A stretch of DNA of 5,105 nucleotides from positions 1 to 5,105 of the forward strand of contig CACZTF010000180.1 in NCBI GenBank assembly GCA_902784025.1, in the 5' to 3' direction. The DNA is from an uncultured Lachnospiraceae bacterium. Lineage in GTDB: Bacteria > Bacillota > Clostridia > Lachnospirales > Lachnospiraceae. The notes under the pieces were generated by a model that was not told the origin of the DNA, did no database searches, and worked only from the letters and a program-made list of their open reading frames with translations. This document shows positions 4,113 to 5,105 of this stretch, one piece after another (the stretch's first letter is position 1; each line of letters starts with the position of its first letter). The translations under genes were made by a program, and so were the position numbers.

Positions 4113-5105
4113 ATGGGAGTTGATATTAAAGGCATGCCTGCTCCGTTAAAAGCTTTCTTTAACGGAATCGCACAGGTTGTATTTATCGAAAACACCATTT
4201 CGGGTATGATCTTCCTTGCTTCATTCCTTATCACCGGTTTTGAGACATTCAACTGGCAGATAGGAACTTTTGAAGCTTGGAGTTATTTCATCTTCACGAT
4301 CATCGGTGTTAACCTCGCAAATCTGACCGCTTACCTTATGGGTTGCGACAGAGATGCAATCAAGTCAGGTCTTTTCGGCTTCTGCCCGAACCTGATTTCC
4401 ATGGGTGCTATCACATTCCAGGTAGTCAATAATGGTAATGGTCCTGAAATTTGCAGTTGGACAACAGCCTGGATTTGGCTTCTTGCAGGATGTATTCTGG
4501 TAGTTCCTTTACAGCTGTTTATTAACAGATTTTCAAACCACCACGGTCTTCCGGGATTCACCTTCCCCTGGATCACAATGTGCTGGTTCCTGGTTCTGAT
4601 AAGTTATCAGACAGACCTGTTAACAGTTCCTAAAGCTTCCGCACTTAACGACTCAACGCAGCAACTTGGTGCTGAAGGCGGTATTTATGAAGGCGTTTAC
4701 GCTTCTCACCAAGGTTGGTACGCCGGCTACGATACCTCGGATTGGACGTGGCAGAACTGGATGTATTTTGCTACTAACGGTTTTGAAGAGATCTGGGTTG
4801 CTGATGGATGGATCGCTTCCCTTATCTGTATCGCAGGTTATATGTGGTACAATGTACAGTTTGGTGTTAAGGCTTGCATGGCTATGGCGTTCACTGTTGC
4901 CTGCGGTATGGTATTCAGTGCAGACATGGGAATGATGAAATGGGCTCTTTACGGATATCCTTGCCTTCTTACAGTTGGTGCTCTTGATACTTTCTGCAAG
5001 ACAAAGATTAATTCCGGCAGATACTGGTTCCTGTTCTTCATGGCTTGCCTGTTCACATGTATGCTTAACTATCAGACAACATCTATGTGCGCTATCTTCG
5101 GTGTA
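4113..5105 (+). CDS. Urea transporter (UT family) membrane protein, partial at the right edge
   Basis: Inner-membrane channel of the UT (SLC14-like) family, which lets urea cross the membrane down its gradient, usually to feed urease. The frame stays open for 331 residues to the edge. The two homologous halves of the fold are visible. Half one has NGIAQVVFIENTISGMIFLASFLI (17-40, hydrophobic), NLANLTAYLMG (67-77), DRDAIKSGLFGF (79-90) and the signature-like LPGFTFPW (146-153). Half two repeats this with NGFEEIWVADGWIASLICIAG (222-242), MKWALYGYPCLLTVG (275-289) and further hydrophobic segments. A polar, Trp-rich linker (about 166-212) joins them. The second LPxxTxPF motif should lie just past the edge. 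The family's usual GFNGxLVG is replaced by GFCPNLISMG and GYPCLLTVG, so this is a divergent member. It starts at the ATG after AGGAGGA and is divergent from citrate synthase. Urease genes may follow but are not in view. Confidence 0.82.
   Translation, partial: MGVDIKGMPAPLKAFFNGIAQVVFIENTISGMIFLASFLITGFETFNWQIGTFEAWSYFIFTIIGVNLANLTAYLMGCDRDAIKSGLFGFCPNLISMGAITFQVVNNGNGPEICSWTTAWIWLLAGCILVVPLQLFINRFSNHHGLPGFTFPWITMCWFLVLISYQTDLLTVPKASALNDSTQQLGAEGGIYEGVYASHQGWYAGYDTSDWTWQNWMYFATNGFEEIWVADGWIASLICIAGYMWYNVQFGVKACMAMAFTVACGMVFSADMGMMKWALYGYPCLLTVGALDTFCKTKINSGRYWFLFFMACLFTCMLNYQTTSMCAIFGV
4143..4165 (+). repeat. Perfect inverted repeat inside the first codons of the urea transporter
   Basis: CCGTTAAA (4143-4150) and TTTAACGG (4158-4165) form a perfect 8-bp stem with a 7-nt loop, about 30 nt after the start codon. 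It could form an mRNA hairpin near the site of initiation, or be a chance result of the codons for PLKAFFNG. Confidence 0.5.

Noticed and set aside
4331..4576. 81-codon minus-strand open frame
   Set aside because: Lies opposite the urea transporter, whose family motifs are clear in the plus frame; no promoter or ribosome site for it.
4666..4935. 89-codon plus-strand open frame in another phase of the transporter
   Set aside because: Out-of-phase shadow; the transporter frame runs unbroken through it and shows the second-half UT repeat.

Overview
The window looks like a chromosomal piece of a low-to-mid G+C Firmicute, most likely an anaerobic gut or rumen Clostridia of the Lachnospiraceae type (Butyrivibrio-like). 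This is inferred from strong AGGAGG ribosome binding sites, A+T-rich intergenic DNA, near-consensus sigma-A promoters and the style of the proteins. No rRNA or taxonomic marker is present, so the assignment is tentative.

Layout, left to right. Positions 43-828 (minus) encode a COG0523/CobW-type metal-chaperone GTPase that ends in a histidine-rich tail. The histidine codons continue in the same frame past its TAA stop to the left edge, and the usual C-terminal CobW domain is missing, so the gene may be interrupted by a nonsense codon. A 91-bp gap carries its own promoter (TTGACA-17-GATAAT) with two possible operator palindromes. Positions 920-2344 (minus) encode EPSP synthase (aroA) with an unusual insert of roughly 35 to 40 residues. 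Positions 2347-3744 (minus) encode citrate synthase, with a strong RBS and a clear promoter (TTGAAA-17-CATAAT). Citrate synthase and aroA are practically fused, with 2 nt between them or a 4-nt overlap if a TTG start is used, so they are almost certainly one transcript.

Positions 3745-4112 form a 368-bp divergent control region. The rightward half has a sigma-A promoter (TTGACA-17-TAAAAT) followed by a leader of nearly 200 nt. The leader holds nested inverted repeats, a perfect 13-bp palindrome, a loop complementary to the downstream Shine-Dalgarno sequence, and an 18-codon upstream frame whose stop overlaps that Shine-Dalgarno. From 4113 to the right edge an open plus-strand frame of 331 codons encodes most of a urea-transporter (UT) family membrane protein.

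Together: the citrate synthase/aroA unit draws on central carbon (oxaloacetate, acetyl-CoA and PEP) for glutamate-family and aromatic amino acid synthesis. The divergent urea transporter points to nitrogen supply. The CobW GTPase is a separately promoted metal-homeostasis gene. No mobile element, CRISPR array, tRNA or rRNA was seen. The least explained parts are the urea-transporter leader and the interrupted histidine tract.
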